DNA from: Pseudoalteromonas marina
Lineage (GTDB): Bacteria > Pseudomonadota > Gammaproteobacteria > Enterobacterales > Alteromonadaceae
Assembly (NCBI RefSeq): GCF_000238335.3
Contig: NZ_AHCB03000007.1
Coordinates: 248,001-312,000, forward strand
DNA length: 64,000 nt
Direction of reading: 5' to 3'
The notes under the pieces: generated by a model
The model's input: only the letters and a program-made list of their open reading frames with translations
Told to the model about the DNA's origin: nothing
Databases searched by the model: none
Shown: positions 1 through 8,666 of the stretch, in pieces
How positions within the stretch are numbered: position 1 is the stretch's first letter
How the letters are laid out: each line of letters begins with the position of its first letter
Made by a program: the position numbers and the translations under genes

Positions 1-1486
1 ATTGTGCCAATTCACCGCCCAATCGTGTCACAATTTTAGTGTCTATGTTATAAACAAACGCGCCATGGTCACGGTGCATAAAATATAAATCGCCATTTGG
101 CATTAAAGCAACACCGTGTACCCACCCTGAGATATGATCTTGGTTTGCCACATTTTTTGTTTTAGGTTCAGTGACTTGATACGTATTTGGATCAAAAATA
201 TACAAGCCTCGATTTGTATTAAGCCAAAGCATATTTTTATAGGGCATAATTTGCCAAACGCTAAACTCACGTGTGTAAGCGTCAGCTTTATAATCTTTTA
301 AATATACATTGCTGGTATTGGTTTTTAAATCAACCTCAGTTAAGCCATTATTGGTTGCAAGCCAGAGCTTTTCGTTAAATTCGGTTATTCCCCATATTGA
401 ATGGTGAGATAAACCTGCGCCACCCAGCACACTGCCATCAACATTGTTAAAATGATACGTATCTTTTGATAGATAAAAGGCACCATCACTTTTTGTGGCC
501 ACCCATACGCCACCAGACTTATCTTTGGCCATATCAATAATGCTGGTGTCGGCTAAGGTATATTTACTTTGAGTGATTCGTGTATTTTTTATTAACTCAC
601 CACTATTTAAATCAAATTTGAATAACCCTTTGTCTGTCGCAAGATCGATTTCACCTTGGTTGTACTCTATTTTCCACACATTTAGGTCGGCAAGTAATAC
701 TTTATTTTTGAATGCAATATCGGGACGTTCAAACATGCTTGGTAAATCACTAATATCAACCTGATACATACCTTTAACCGCACCGACTAATAACTGGTTA
801 TTTTCACCCAGCTCAAACGACTTAACATTATTTTGGTAAACATGCGCCGCCTCACCTTTTAAATGCTGTAATGGACGAGTTAGATCATTAGCAATATCAT
901 GAACGTAAGCACCGTGAGAGGTCGCTATAAAAATGTAACCGTTATAATGAAACAAGCTTCTTACTAATGTATTTTTGTATTCTTTAGGCAGCTCAAAAAC
1001 AGATTCAATCACACCGCTTTGAATATCGAGCTTCGCAAAATCTCGACCTCGTCCAATCCACAGTGTTTTTGAATCAGCCGCTAGCATGGTAAATACTGAT
1101 TGGTTAAAAATTTGCTCTTCGTTGCTTGGAGGACTTAAAAATTGCTTGTAAGTATCTGTGGCTGGATCATATCTAAAAAGGCCCTCGAGTAATGAGGCAA
1201 TCCAAATATAACCGTCTACGTCTTGGTATATTCTGTCAATAATTGCTTCTTCTAGTTCTCCATTTGGGCCATTAATCGGGGTTACTTGATACCCATCGTA
1301 ACGGTTTAATCCCCCTTCGGTAGAAAGCCACAAATACCCGTTGTTATCGATGAGTATGGTATTAACGTAGCTTTGTGATAGGCCTTCGCTAGGTGATAAA
1401 CGCTTAACTTGTGCACCAGCCTGGCAACTCACTATAGTTATTAAAACTAAGCAGCAACTTAAAATCCAATTAACGCCCTTACTCAT
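1..1486 (-). CDS. beta-propeller (reg_prop) sensor protein, 3' end outside window
   Basis: An uninterrupted reading frame runs from an ATG at 1486 off the left edge, giving about 495 N-terminal residues. It opens with a hydrophobic signal segment and a possible AGA|Q cleavage site; IVSC just before it could also act as a lipobox. The first propeller text is typical of two-component regulator propeller repeats: LSPSEGLSQSYVNTILIDN followed by NGYLWLSTEGGLNRYDG, then DGYIWIASLLEGLFRYD. Such periplasmic propellers usually sit in front of a Y_Y_Y domain, a membrane helix and a histidine kinase, GGDEF or HTH output module. That part lies outside the window, so the output is unknown. Confidence 0.8.
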   Translation of the reverse strand, partial: MSKGVNWILSCCLVLITIVSCQAGAQVKRLSPSEGLSQSYVNTILIDNNGYLWLSTEGGLNRYDGYQVTPINGPNGELEEAIIDRIYQDVDGYIWIASLLEGLFRYDPATDTYKQFLSPPSNEEQIFNQSVFTMLAADSKTLWIGRGRDFAKLDIQSGVIESVFELPKEYKNTLVRSLFHYNGYIFIATSHGAYVHDIANDLTRPLQHLKGEAAHVYQNNVKSFELGENNQLLVGAVKGMYQVDISDLPSMFERPDIAFKNKVLLADLNVWKIEYNQGEIDLATDKGLFKFDLNSGELIKNTRITQSKYTLADTSIIDMAKDKSGGVWVATKSDGAFYLSKDTYHFNNVDGSVLGGAGLSHHSIWGITEFNEKLWLATNNGLTEVDLKTNTSNVYLKDYKADAYTREFSVWQIMPYKNMLWLNTNRGLYIFDPNTYQVTEPKTKNVANQDHISGWVHGVALMPNGDLYFMHRDHGAFVYNIDTKIVTRLGGELAQ

Positions 1487-1511
1487 GGTCATTCCATATG
1501 GTTTTTTATTT

Positions 1512-1913
1512 TTATGGGTACTCTAGTGCGACAATATTACGGTGCTTATACATATCAAAAAGTACGTGTAGATCAGCAGTATATGTTAACACTTGGTTAA
1601 AACCAATACTGAGGTATAAATCGACTATGTTTTTAAATGCAAAGGTATAAACATGCATGTGTTGATGCTTCAAAAGATCAGTTATTAATTGCTTTGCTAG
1701 CCCTTTTGAGCGGTGTTCTTTAGCAACATAAACCGTGGATAAAAACAAAAAATTGGATTTATGTTGCACCCTACATGCAGCCACTATTTGCTCATCTAAG
1801 TATATAACCCATACTTGATCTTGCTTATTAGCGCGCCCGCTAGCCCCATGTAGTTTGTAAAATTTATTTACTAAGGGTGTTTTTACTTTATCTAATAATT
1901 GGGTGGTATACAT
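1512..1913 (-). CDS. GNAT family N-acetyltransferase
   Basis: This 133-residue protein has the GNAT fold core. The acetyl-CoA-binding motif is in VYVAKEHRSKGLAKQLI (R-x-x-G-x-A), preceded by the strand VAACRVQHKSNFLFLSTVYV, and a C-terminal segment IVDLYLSIGFNQV resembles the usual motif B region. It would transfer an acetyl group from acetyl-CoA to an amine; the substrate cannot be read from sequence. Its start lies two bases after the stop of the upstream small gene at 1916-2119, so the two are probably co-transcribed and translationally coupled. Confidence 0.8.
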   Translation of the reverse strand: MYTTQLLDKVKTPLVNKFYKLHGASGRANKQDQVWVIYLDEQIVAACRVQHKSNFLFLSTVYVAKEHRSKGLAKQLITDLLKHQHMHVYTFAFKNIVDLYLSIGFNQVLTYTADLHVLFDMYKHRNIVALEYP

Positions 1914-1915
1914 TT

Positions 1916-2119
1916 TTAACTAAGCATTAGTGCCAAATATTGCTCAAATTTTTGTTTTAATATCGTTTGCTCTGCTACTGGACGGCTATGGATTGTATTA
2001 TAAACTTGCTCGCGTGTTTTTTTATTACGCTTAATTTGGTATGCCCAAAATGAGGCTTCATAGTCGAGCTGGATCTGGTACTTATCTTCACGTGGTAATA
2101 AACATAGGTTAAAACTCAC
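1916..2119 (-). CDS. small conserved protein, DUF3283-like
   Basis: A 67-residue acidic/basic mixed protein without signal peptide or membrane segment. It begins at GTG, supported by a GAGG ribosome-binding site seven bases upstream. The opening MSFNLCLLPREDKYQIQLD followed by EASFWAYQIKR resembles small gammaproteobacterial proteins of the DUF3283 type as I remember them; I cannot confirm this without a search. The function is unknown. It is the first gene of a two-gene unit with the GNAT acetyltransferase. Confidence 0.65.
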   Translation of the reverse strand: MSFNLCLLPREDKYQIQLDYEASFWAYQIKRNKKTREQVYNTIHSRPVAEQTILKQKFEQYLALMLS

Positions 2120-2237
2120 AGGATTTCCTCATTCTTTATATGACTTAGGGTGTAATACATAGCTTGCAGTGCTGGGCAAAAAGCAAGCACCTTGCTATTA
2201 TACGCCTCTTATTAATTTATCTCAGCAGTAATTGGAA

Positions 2238-2942
2238 ATGATAATGCAAAGCCGCTTTAGTGTATTGTTTCTATTAACGTGTTTTATGTTGAGCACGGCA
2301 TGTTTTAGCAATCAAAACACGCTCACATTTAACCGTCCTGATAACGTACCGCAAGCAAATTATGTTCTTGAGCTTCTTACACTCGCCTACAAGGACATAG
2401 GCTACGAAATACACCTTATCGATTTTAATCCCCAAAATGCTCTTCGCGCTGCTAATAATGGCACACTAGACGGACAGTTGGGTCGAGACAACAGTATAGA
2501 GGTAGATTTTCCTAATTTGCTGCCTGTTAACTACCCATTGTTCAAGTTTAAATTAATACTGTATAAAAACTGCCAGCAAAGCATATTAAACCGGCTCGAT
2601 AACGTCGCTATTTTAGCTGATTGCCCCATACAAGCACAGTACATAAAAAATACGCAATTTGATGGTAATGTAATTGAAGTAAAAAATATAAGTACGCAAC
2701 TAAACCTGCTTACTCAAGAAAAAGTAAAAGGTATATTGCTACTCGATTTTGCATCTGACAGTCTACCAATCCAGCATCCTGATGTTTGCTACCAAAAAGA
2801 GACACTACGTGTAACACCTGTTTATCATTACTTAAACAAACAAAATGCGCACCTAATTGAAGGCTTAGAAGCGGCACTCAATAAACTTCATAACAATGGC
2901 ACGGCTTATGCGCTTAAAGCTAAATACAATATGTATGATTAA
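2238..2942 (+). CDS. periplasmic substrate-binding protein, SBP_bac_3-like
   Basis: A secreted protein of about 234 residues. The N-terminus (RFSVLFLLTCFMLSTACFS) is a signal peptide, and the body has the pattern of family 3 solute-binding proteins: LTFNRPDNVPQANYVLELL, then LDGQLGRD near the hinge. No permease gene is adjacent, so it may be an orphan binding protein or a sensor-type protein rather than part of a transporter. The start could be ATG 2238 or ATG 2244; a TTG at 2232 is less likely. It converges with the small gene at 2939-3184 and overlaps its 3' end by four bases. Confidence 0.7.
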   Translation: MIMQSRFSVLFLLTCFMLSTACFSNQNTLTFNRPDNVPQANYVLELLTLAYKDIGYEIHLIDFNPQNALRAANNGTLDGQLGRDNSIEVDFPNLLPVNYPLFKFKLILYKNCQQSILNRLDNVAILADCPIQAQYIKNTQFDGNVIEVKNISTQLNLLTQEKVKGILLLDFASDSLPIQHPDVCYQKETLRVTPVYHYLNKQNAHLIEGLEAALNKLHNNGTAYALKAKYNMYD

Positions 2943-3184
2943 AAATCGAATCCGTGCTGCTTTGCCGTGTTAGTTGCACTTTCAGCTTGCTGTTTTTTGA
3001 GAAGATATCGCTTGTAGCGTTGCTGACATAGGCTCAGCACTTTTTTCTTTTGTGCATTGGTTAAAGAGTTCCATAAAAATCGCTCGTCACGACTACGGTA
3101 ACACCCTTTGCAATACCCTCTATTGTTAACTAAGCAAATACTTTTACAAGGACTTGGAATATCAAATATTTCAATTTGTTGCAT
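2939..3184 (-). CDS. DUF1289 domain protein
   Basis: A short cytoplasmic protein (81 residues from ATG 3184; a GTG at 3193 is an alternative start). It has the DUF1289 cysteine pattern: PSPCKSICLVNNRGYCKGCYRS, with four closely spaced cysteines, followed by a basic tail rich in Lys, Arg and Gln. Four Cys in this layout suggest a metal or Fe-S site, but no function is established for the family as far as I know. Its stop overlaps the convergent binding-protein gene. Confidence 0.8.
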   Translation of the reverse strand: MQQIEIFDIPSPCKSICLVNNRGYCKGCYRSRDERFLWNSLTNAQKKKVLSLCQQRYKRYLLKKQQAESATNTAKQHGFDF

Positions 3185-3241
3185 AGCATACACCGCTTAG
3201 TTAAGGTCATACTTGCAGTATAGCGTTATTTTTAAACAAAA

Positions 3242-3270
3242 AAAAAGTAGCAATACTATTGCTACTTTTT
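3242..3270 (-). terminator. rho-independent terminator of the acyltransferase gene
   Basis: A perfect 13-bp stem (AAAAAGTAGCAAT paired with ATTGCTACTTTTT) around a 3-base loop. On the minus strand it is followed by a run of T, and it lies 18 bases after the stop of the acyltransferase gene. Confidence 0.85.
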
Positions 3271-3287
3271 ACTTTATATACTTAATG

Positions 3288-4424
3288 CTAAAGCGATTCA
3301 GGGCTTTTAACATTTATTTGTGCTTTACGATGAAATGGTTTTGCATACATAGCCAATACAAGTGGCTTAAGCTCTTCAGGTACCTGCGCAATACGTTGTT
3401 CAAATGTTGCCGTATCTGGAGAGTTAATTACCGACTCTTTACAACCACCAGCAATATAATTGCCTGGGTGTAAGTAAAATGAATCTATTATTTGCTGGTC
3501 AATAGTGTTAGCAAGTTCCTCGGCGCTATCGCATTGTGACTCAATAGGCTGCCCAAAAGCTAAATGAACATGGCCCTTTGCCGTACTAAAGCCCTCAACA
3601 ATGCTTAAAATATCTTCACCCACCGACTTAACATATTCACCATGTTGTTGCTTATGATAAAGCTCTTTAGCTTTTGCTATAGCACATGGCTCATATTGAT
3701 AAGAAATAGACACAGGCACAACTTTTAACTCTTTAATGTATTCACCAAACTCTTTCTTTTGCTTACGGCCATTAAGTTGTAACATTTTTAGTAATGCAGG
3801 ATCGGTTTGATCAAAGCCATCTTTAGCGCGCCCTTCTTTTTGTGCAATCCAAATTGAGTGCCCGCCCATTAGTGAGTCATAAATATACGATGACAATTGC
3901 GTAAGGGCTTTTAGCATTTCTTTAGGAGCTTTAGCTGAGCGCTTAACAATAAAGCTTTTATTTAAACGCATCAGCTCTGTTATGTAGGGTATTTGCAGTA
4001 AATTATCGCCAATAGCTATTCGTACCGTTTTCATTTTATGTTGGTATAACCCCCAGTTAACAAGCGCAGGATCAAGCACTATATCGCGGTGGTTAGAAAC
4101 AAATAAATAAGCTTGATTAGGATCTAATTTATCTAAACCTGAAAAGGTGACTTTTGACGTGGTGCGTTTTATAAGTTTATCTAAATACGTAGCAACTTCA
4201 TTTTGAACATCTTCAACGCTCGTTACTTTTCCCCACTTTTTGCGTAGTTGGCTTCTTACCAATGGGCGGGCAATAAATGGCACTGCTGATAGAAAGCGCG
4301 GTAGATTATACTTAGCAATGACATCTATAAATGCATCATCACTCATTAAACGCGCTAATGATGCGTTAACCTCATTGTCGTTGTAAGGTCTTATGTCTGC
4401 GTACTTGTCTTCTAATTCACTCAT
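3288..4424 (-). CDS. PlsC-family acyltransferase (1-acylglycerol-3-phosphate type)
   Basis: This protein of about 378 residues contains the PlsC acyltransferase motifs in order: the catalytic HX4D box in VSNHRDIVLDPAL, a block around RLNKSFIVKRS, and EGRAKDG in the position of the EGTRS block. It should transfer a fatty acyl chain from acyl-ACP or acyl-CoA to a glycerophospholipid precursor at the inner membrane. The long N-terminal extension (ADIRPYNDNEV) is seen in relatives that are larger than the 240-residue PlsC. I chose ATG 4424; GTG 4454 adds ten residues and neither has a strong ribosome-binding site. It is an additional PlsC-like enzyme rather than the essential one. Confidence 0.8.
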   Translation of the reverse strand: MSELEDKYADIRPYNDNEVNASLARLMSDDAFIDVIAKYNLPRFLSAVPFIARPLVRSQLRKKWGKVTSVEDVQNEVATYLDKLIKRTTSKVTFSGLDKLDPNQAYLFVSNHRDIVLDPALVNWGLYQHKMKTVRIAIGDNLLQIPYITELMRLNKSFIVKRSAKAPKEMLKALTQLSSYIYDSLMGGHSIWIAQKEGRAKDGFDQTDPALLKMLQLNGRKQKKEFGEYIKELKVVPVSISYQYEPCAIAKAKELYHKQQHGEYVKSVGEDILSIVEGFSTAKGHVHLAFGQPIESQCDSAEELANTIDQQIIDSFYLHPGNYIAGGCKESVINSPDTATFEQRIAQVPEELKPLVLAMYAKPFHRKAQINVKSPESL

Positions 4425-4583
4425 TACTGCATCTATAAAGTTAAAAAACGGCACGTAAAATACGTACCGTTTGTTTTATTGGTTTGAGTATAACTCAGGC
4501 AAACTGAAATGCGAACTAAGTCAGGCTATTGCATTTTTATAAAAACTAATAAGCACTCTTAAAAGTATATATATAACAAACAA

Positions 4584-5675
4584 TTAAGTAATGCTCTTAC
4601 CAGTTACCTTTCGCTTTGCTTGTAATGCTATGACAACTAAACGCAGAATAAGTGCGATTAAAATTACACCACAAATAAAGCTTAGCCAATATGGCAGCAC
4701 CTGATGCTCTTCACCAAGTTGCGGGGAAACAACAAAGCCAAACTCAGTTACTAAATAATCCGTTAAAAACCCAAAAATCAATGCAACCCCAATAACCCCT
4801 GTCAAATAAGCGAATACAGCACGCTTGCCAAGCTCATTAGCTACAACACCTAACGTAGCAATATTTGTTGCCGGCCCTGCGAGCATAAACACTAACACCG
4901 CTCCAGGCGATACTCCACTCAATAACAAGCCTGCAGCAATAGGCGTAGAAGCAGTGGCACAAATATACATGGGTATACTGATCAAAATCACCACAAGCAT
5001 GGCAACAATGCCACTGCCCCACTGTGTTAAAAATGACTCTGGAACATAGGTCTGTACCAACGCGGCAAAGAATAAACCAATCATTAACCAGACCATGGTA
5101 TCCGACAGAAGTTTATTGCAGCTAAAACTTATCGCTTGTTGTACTTTCTGCCATTGACTTTGTAATGCCTTGTTTGGTTTATCACCACAACTGGTTTGAA
5201 CTTTAGGCTCCGCCGTTTTAGACGCACAACAACTGGTTTTTGTTTGAGCATCTGCGACTGGCTTAGTCTGCAGCCTATCGGTATCTCGCCCAACTAACAC
5301 ACCTGCAACAATAGCACTGCAGATAGCAGCTATGGGACGAATAATAGACATAAACGGACCTAATAACACATACGATACTGAAACAGAATCAACCCCTGTT
5401 TCAGGCGTCGACACTAAAAACGCAGTAGTGGCACCTTTTGAAGCACCGGCGCGTCTCAATCCTATTGCAGCAGGAATAACACCACATGAACACAAAGGCA
5501 TTGGCGCACCAATTAAAGCCGCTTTCACTGTGGTCAAAAAGCCTTCTTTACCTAAATGTTTATTTAAAAAATTTGCCGGTAAATATACATTTAATAACCC
5601 AGCAATCAGCAAACCAAGCATTAACCAAGGGGCAGATAATAAAAATAACTGCCAAAAATTATTAAGTAAGTCCAT
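4584..5675 (-). CDS. metal-efflux permease, SO_0444/DUF318 (ArsP-like) family
   Basis: An inner-membrane protein of 363 residues with about eight hydrophobic segments in two halves. The signature APMPLCSCGVIPAAIGLRR (Cys62, Cys64) followed by STPETGVDS is typical of the DUF318 permease family, members of which export Cu, Zn or organoarsenicals. A central cytoplasmic loop (about residues 132-170) is rich in Cys (TSCCASK, QTSCGDK) and likely binds a soft metal. The second half repeats the motif as CATASTPIAAGLL. It overlaps the end of the upstream MerR-type regulator by 14 bases, so the pair is an operon and the substrate is probably the metal sensed by that regulator, with Zn/Cd/Pb or Cu most likely. 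Confidence 0.85.
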   Translation of the reverse strand: MDLLNNFWQLFLLSAPWLMLGLLIAGLLNVYLPANFLNKHLGKEGFLTTVKAALIGAPMPLCSCGVIPAAIGLRRAGASKGATTAFLVSTPETGVDSVSVSYVLLGPFMSIIRPIAAICSAIVAGVLVGRDTDRLQTKPVADAQTKTSCCASKTAEPKVQTSCGDKPNKALQSQWQKVQQAISFSCNKLLSDTMVWLMIGLFFAALVQTYVPESFLTQWGSGIVAMLVVILISIPMYICATASTPIAAGLLLSGVSPGAVLVFMLAGPATNIATLGVVANELGKRAVFAYLTGVIGVALIFGFLTDYLVTEFGFVVSPQLGEEHQVLPYWLSFICGVILIALILRLVVIALQAKRKVTGKSIT

Positions 5676-6072
5676 CGATGTCCTCCAAGGTTGTTAATAT
5701 TGAACAGTTATAAGCGGGTTCTTGTCCACCACAGCACTTATCTGCCAGTATCGATAGCGATTGATGAAAACGTGTTAGCTCAGCAATACGCTCTGCAACT
5801 AGATCGCGTTTTTGTATCGTTAAATCTTTCACTTCACGGCACGAATGCTGGTGTTTTTTAAATTTAATTTGCAGTAACTCTCTGATCTCTAACAGGCTAA
5901 AACCAACATTTTTAGCACGCAAAATAAACTTCATTTGTTTGAGAGCTGCCTTATCATAATCGCGATAACCTGCCTCGGTTCGACTTGATGGCGTTAACAA
6001 ATTGTGTTTTTCATAGTATCTTAGGGTATCTGTTGAGACACCTAACTGATTTGCAAACTCACCTATTTTCAT
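5662..6072 (-). CDS. MerR-family metal-responsive regulator, ZntR-like
   Basis: A 136-residue regulator with an N-terminal winged helix (KIGEFANQLGVSTDTLRYYE), a dimerisation helix, and a C-terminal metal loop. Cys78, Cys113, Cys114 and Cys123 align with the four Zn-binding cysteines of E. coli ZntR (C79, C114, C115, C124 from memory), but the ZntR ligand His119 is Glu118 here. The start ATG 6072 begins the HTH directly; the longer frame to 6129 would run through the operator and is rejected. It should distort and activate its own promoter (6109-6140) when metal binds, driving itself and the permease. Confidence 0.88.
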   Translation of the reverse strand: MKIGEFANQLGVSTDTLRYYEKHNLLTPSSRTEAGYRDYDKAALKQMKFILRAKNVGFSLLEIRELLQIKFKKHQHSCREVKDLTIQKRDLVAERIAELTRFHQSLSILADKCCGGQEPAYNCSILTTLEDIDGLT

Positions 6073-6108
6073 TTGTTTCTCCAATGAGTATATTCTCAAC
6101 TGATGCCA

Positions 6109-6140
6109 ACTATAAACCTTAGAGCACACACCAAGGTCAA
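6109..6140 (-). promoter_or_regulatory. MerR-type promoter with overlapping operator
   Basis: On the minus strand a -35 TTGACC (6135-6140) and a -10 TATAGT (6109-6114) are separated by 20 bp, the over-long spacer typical of promoters activated by MerR proteins. The spacer carries an interrupted dyad, ACCTT-N12-AAGGT (6116-6137). The ATG of the regulator follows about 37 bp downstream of the -10. Confidence 0.85.
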
Positions 6141-6175
6141 GTATTAAAATTTATTTTATTTAATTAGGACACATC

Positions 6176-7120
6176 ATGAAAATTACTGTTCTCGATAACG
6201 CCACATTAGCAAATACATCACTTGCCTGTTTAGAGCAACTAGGGAGCCTTAAAACCTACGAACTTACTAGCCCAGAGCAAGTTGTTGAGCATAGCCAAGG
6301 GGCTGATATTTTAATTACCAATAAGGTCGTGTTAAACCGCGAAACAATTAGCCAACTAAAAAATCTAAAACTAATATGCGTGAGTGCTACGGGAACTAAT
6401 AATGTTGATCTAGAGGCTGCAAAAGATCACGGCATTGCAGTTACAAACGTTGCAGGTTATTCAACACCTTCGGTTGTTCAACATACCTTCTCTTTAATCA
6501 CAAACCTGCTAGGTAATACACACCGATATCAAGCTGATTGTCAGCAAGGTGCTTGGCAGAAAAGTGAAATGTTTTGCCGTCTTGACTACAGTTTTAATGA
6601 TTTACAAGGCAAAACACTAACAATCATAGGCGGTGGTACACTAGGACACGCTGTTGCAAATGTAGCCGAGGCTTTTGGTGCAAATGTAGTTATGTCTGAG
6701 CGCAAAGGCGCACCATGCCGCGATGGCAGAACGCCTTTTGACGAAGCCATAAAAACCGCAGACATAATTAGTGTGCACTGTCCGTTAACAGAAGAAACGC
6801 GCAATTTAATTACCATAAACGAATTTAAAGTCATGAAACCAAGCTGCATCATAATAAACACAGCTCGAGGCGGTATTATTAATGAGGCGGATTTAACCAG
6901 TGCACTAGAGCAAAATATAATTGCTGGCGCAGGCGTTGATGTATTAACAAAAGAGCCTGCTGAGCTTTCAAATCCACTGGCAAATTATAAAAGGAGTAAC
7001 CTATTGCTAACGCCGCATATTGCGTGGGCAAGCACCGAATCAATTGTGCGATTAGTTAAAGAGGTAAGTTTAAATATTAAAGCATTCAAACAAGGGGAGT
7101 CTCGTAGCCGCTTAGTTTAA
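6176..7120 (+). CDS. D-isomer-specific 2-hydroxyacid dehydrogenase (glycerate dehydrogenase-like)
   Basis: A cytoplasmic NAD(P)H-dependent oxidoreductase of 314 residues. The Rossmann motif is IIGGGTLGHAVA, followed by the family signatures VHCPLTEETRNLI and NTARGGIINEADL; the catalytic Arg (NTARGG), Glu (AGVDVLTKEP region) and His (TPHIAWAS) are all present. The sequence resembles HprA-type glycerate/hydroxypyruvate reductases more than SerA, because it lacks any C-terminal ACT domain. It is transcribed away from the MerR regulator, with only about 100 bp between the two start codons, so it could share that control region. Confidence 0.85.
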   Translation: MKITVLDNATLANTSLACLEQLGSLKTYELTSPEQVVEHSQGADILITNKVVLNRETISQLKNLKLICVSATGTNNVDLEAAKDHGIAVTNVAGYSTPSVVQHTFSLITNLLGNTHRYQADCQQGAWQKSEMFCRLDYSFNDLQGKTLTIIGGGTLGHAVANVAEAFGANVVMSERKGAPCRDGRTPFDEAIKTADIISVHCPLTEETRNLITINEFKVMKPSCIIINTARGGIINEADLTSALEQNIIAGAGVDVLTKEPAELSNPLANYKRSNLLLTPHIAWASTESIVRLVKEVSLNIKAFKQGESRSRLV

Positions 7121-7348
7121 TACTCGCATTAGCGAAGTAACCTGAGCTCTGAATAGTAAATACCTTAATCATTGCTTGGGTTAAATAAACTAAAAAGTGG
7201 CTGTTTTTACTAATTTTTTTATTTTTTAAAATTAACGAAATACCCCACACAACGTAAGCAATTGATTATAAATAAAATTTAAACTTGGCGTATACTTTGC
7301 GTTACTATCATTAATAATTAAGTAAAAATGATTAAGGTACATACAAAA

Positions 7349-7729
7349 ATGAATAAATCTCTACTAGCAGCGGCACTTATTACTCCATTTTTAACGGGTT
7401 GTGTTATCGCCGTATCTGATGGTGAAGCAGAAACGCACTGGGCAGGTAATGACTCAACTAGCTGGCAAACTAAGCACAAAAATAATCGCGAAGCGATTTC
7501 TGAATTAAAAATGGATAGCAGCTACCAGTCGGTATTAACAACACTTAAAACCCCTAATTTTACCGAGTTACTAAAAAAAGGGGATGATGTGTATCAAGTT
7601 TTATTTTATGCAACTCATAGCATTCATTCTGATGGTAAAATGACTAAAGATGAGTGTACGCCACTTGTATTCAAAAACGATAAACTTGTCGGTATTGGTG
7701 ACAGCGCATTAAATATGGTTAGCCACTAA
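7349..7729 (+). CDS. small lipoprotein, DUF3192-like
   Basis: The start ATG 7349 is chosen because it places a short charged N-terminus before the lipoprotein signal: MNKSLLAAALITPFLTGCVIA, with lipobox LTGC. The frame extends seven codons further upstream to 7328. The 126-residue product has a mature part with NNREAISELKMDSSYQSVL, DDVYQVLFYATH and DECTPLVFKNDKLVGIG, a pattern of small Alteromonadales/Vibrio lipoproteins (DUF3192) that resembles SmpA/BamE-type folds. The function is unknown. A strong palindromic terminator follows ten bases after the stop. Confidence 0.75.
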   Translation: MNKSLLAAALITPFLTGCVIAVSDGEAETHWAGNDSTSWQTKHKNNREAISELKMDSSYQSVLTTLKTPNFTELLKKGDDVYQVLFYATHSIHSDGKMTKDECTPLVFKNDKLVGIGDSALNMVSH

Positions 7730-7738
7730 AATACAAAA

Positions 7739-7760
7739 AGGCCAGTAACGTTACTGGCCT
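7739..7760. terminator. bidirectional terminator
   Basis: A perfect 22-bp palindrome (AGGCCAGTAAC and its complement) lies between two convergent genes, the lipoprotein and the GGDEF regulator. A-rich sequence on one side and T-rich on the other let it work in both directions. Confidence 0.8.
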
Positions 7761-7766
7761 ATTTTA

Positions 7767-8666
7767 TTAGTGAGCGACCACTCTATTACGGCCAGCCTCT
7801 TTTGCTTCATACAACCCTAAGTCAGCTTCTTCTAATAATGAATGCTCTGAGGTTGAGCGGCCATTTTCCATGGTTGCAACGCCAATACTGATAGTTATGC
7901 ATTGTGCATTTAACGATGTTTTGTGCTCTATATTTAATTTGTTTACAGCGCTTCTAAGCTTATTTGCAAACGCAATTGCTTCCTCTTTAGATACATCAGG
8001 TAAAATAGCCGCAAACTCTTCCCCACCGTAGCGGGCAATAAAGTCACTTCCACGTTTACATTGTGCCAATAAAGATTGTGCTACTTTTTTTAAACATTCA
8101 TCACCGGCTCTGTGACCATATGTGTCGTTGTATCGTTTGAAGTAATCTATATCCATTAGCAGTACAGATAGCACTGAGCCCCCTCGTTTACTTCTTCGCC
8201 ACTCTCGAGACAAATTTTCATCAAGGTAGCGTCTGTTGGGTATTTCGGTTAATCCATCTATGGACGCTAACATTTCAAGTAAATCGTTTTTTTGTTTTAT
8301 CAGTAATTGATTTCGTACTCGCACTCTAACAATAGAAGCGCTGAATGGCTTAGTAATATAGTCCATCGCGCCTAGCTCTAATCCTTTTGATTCATCAGCA
8401 TGCTCTTGATTAGCAGAAATAAAAATAACTGGAATAGCCTGGGTAATAGGATTTTCTTTTAACTTAACAATAAGCTCAAAGCCGTTCATAACGGGCATTA
8501 CAATATCAAGCAGAATCAAATCAAACTGTGTAGTTCTTACAAAAGCAAGTGCCTCTTCTGCACTTTTAGCTAAAAACACGTCATGCTCTTCACACAACGT
8601 TTTTTCAAGCACTAACCTGTTAAGTGGATCGTCGTCAACTACAAGCACTTTAGCTTTTTTTGACAT
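7767..8666 (-). CDS. response regulator diguanylate cyclase (REC-GGDEF)
   Basis: A PleD-like protein of 299 residues. The receiver domain (residues 5-120) has the acidic pocket VVDDDP, the phosphoacceptor Asp54 in LILLDIVMP and Lys106 in YITKP. The C-terminal GGDEF domain has an intact active site RYGGEEF (214-218) and an RxxD product-inhibition site RGSD (205-208) at the canonical five-residue distance. It should make cyclic-di-GMP when phosphorylated. The start ATG 8666 fits the receiver domain; the longer frame adds ten unrelated residues. It overlaps the end of the hybrid kinase gene by 17 bases and is therefore probably its cognate output. Confidence 0.92.
   Translation of the reverse strand: MSKKAKVLVVDDDPLNRLVLEKTLCEEHDVFLAKSAEEALAFVRTTQFDLILLDIVMPVMNGFELIVKLKENPITQAIPVIFISANQEHADESKGLELGAMDYITKPFSASIVRVRVRNQLLIKQKNDLLEMLASIDGLTEIPNRRYLDENLSREWRRSKRGGSVLSVLLMDIDYFKRYNDTYGHRAGDECLKKVAQSLLAQCKRGSDFIARYGGEEFAAILPDVSKEEAIAFANKLRSAVNKLNIEHKTSLNAQCITISIGVATMENGRSTSEHSLLEEADLGLYEAKEAGRNRVVAH

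Noticed and set aside
573-764. A 63-residue frame on the plus strand
   Set aside because: It lies antisense within the long propeller gene and has no family features.
5332-5697. A 121-residue plus-strand frame
   Set aside because: It is the antisense shadow of the permease gene.
6073-6129. Longer N-terminus for the MerR regulator
   Set aside because: It would start within its own promoter and add residues ahead of a standard HTH start.
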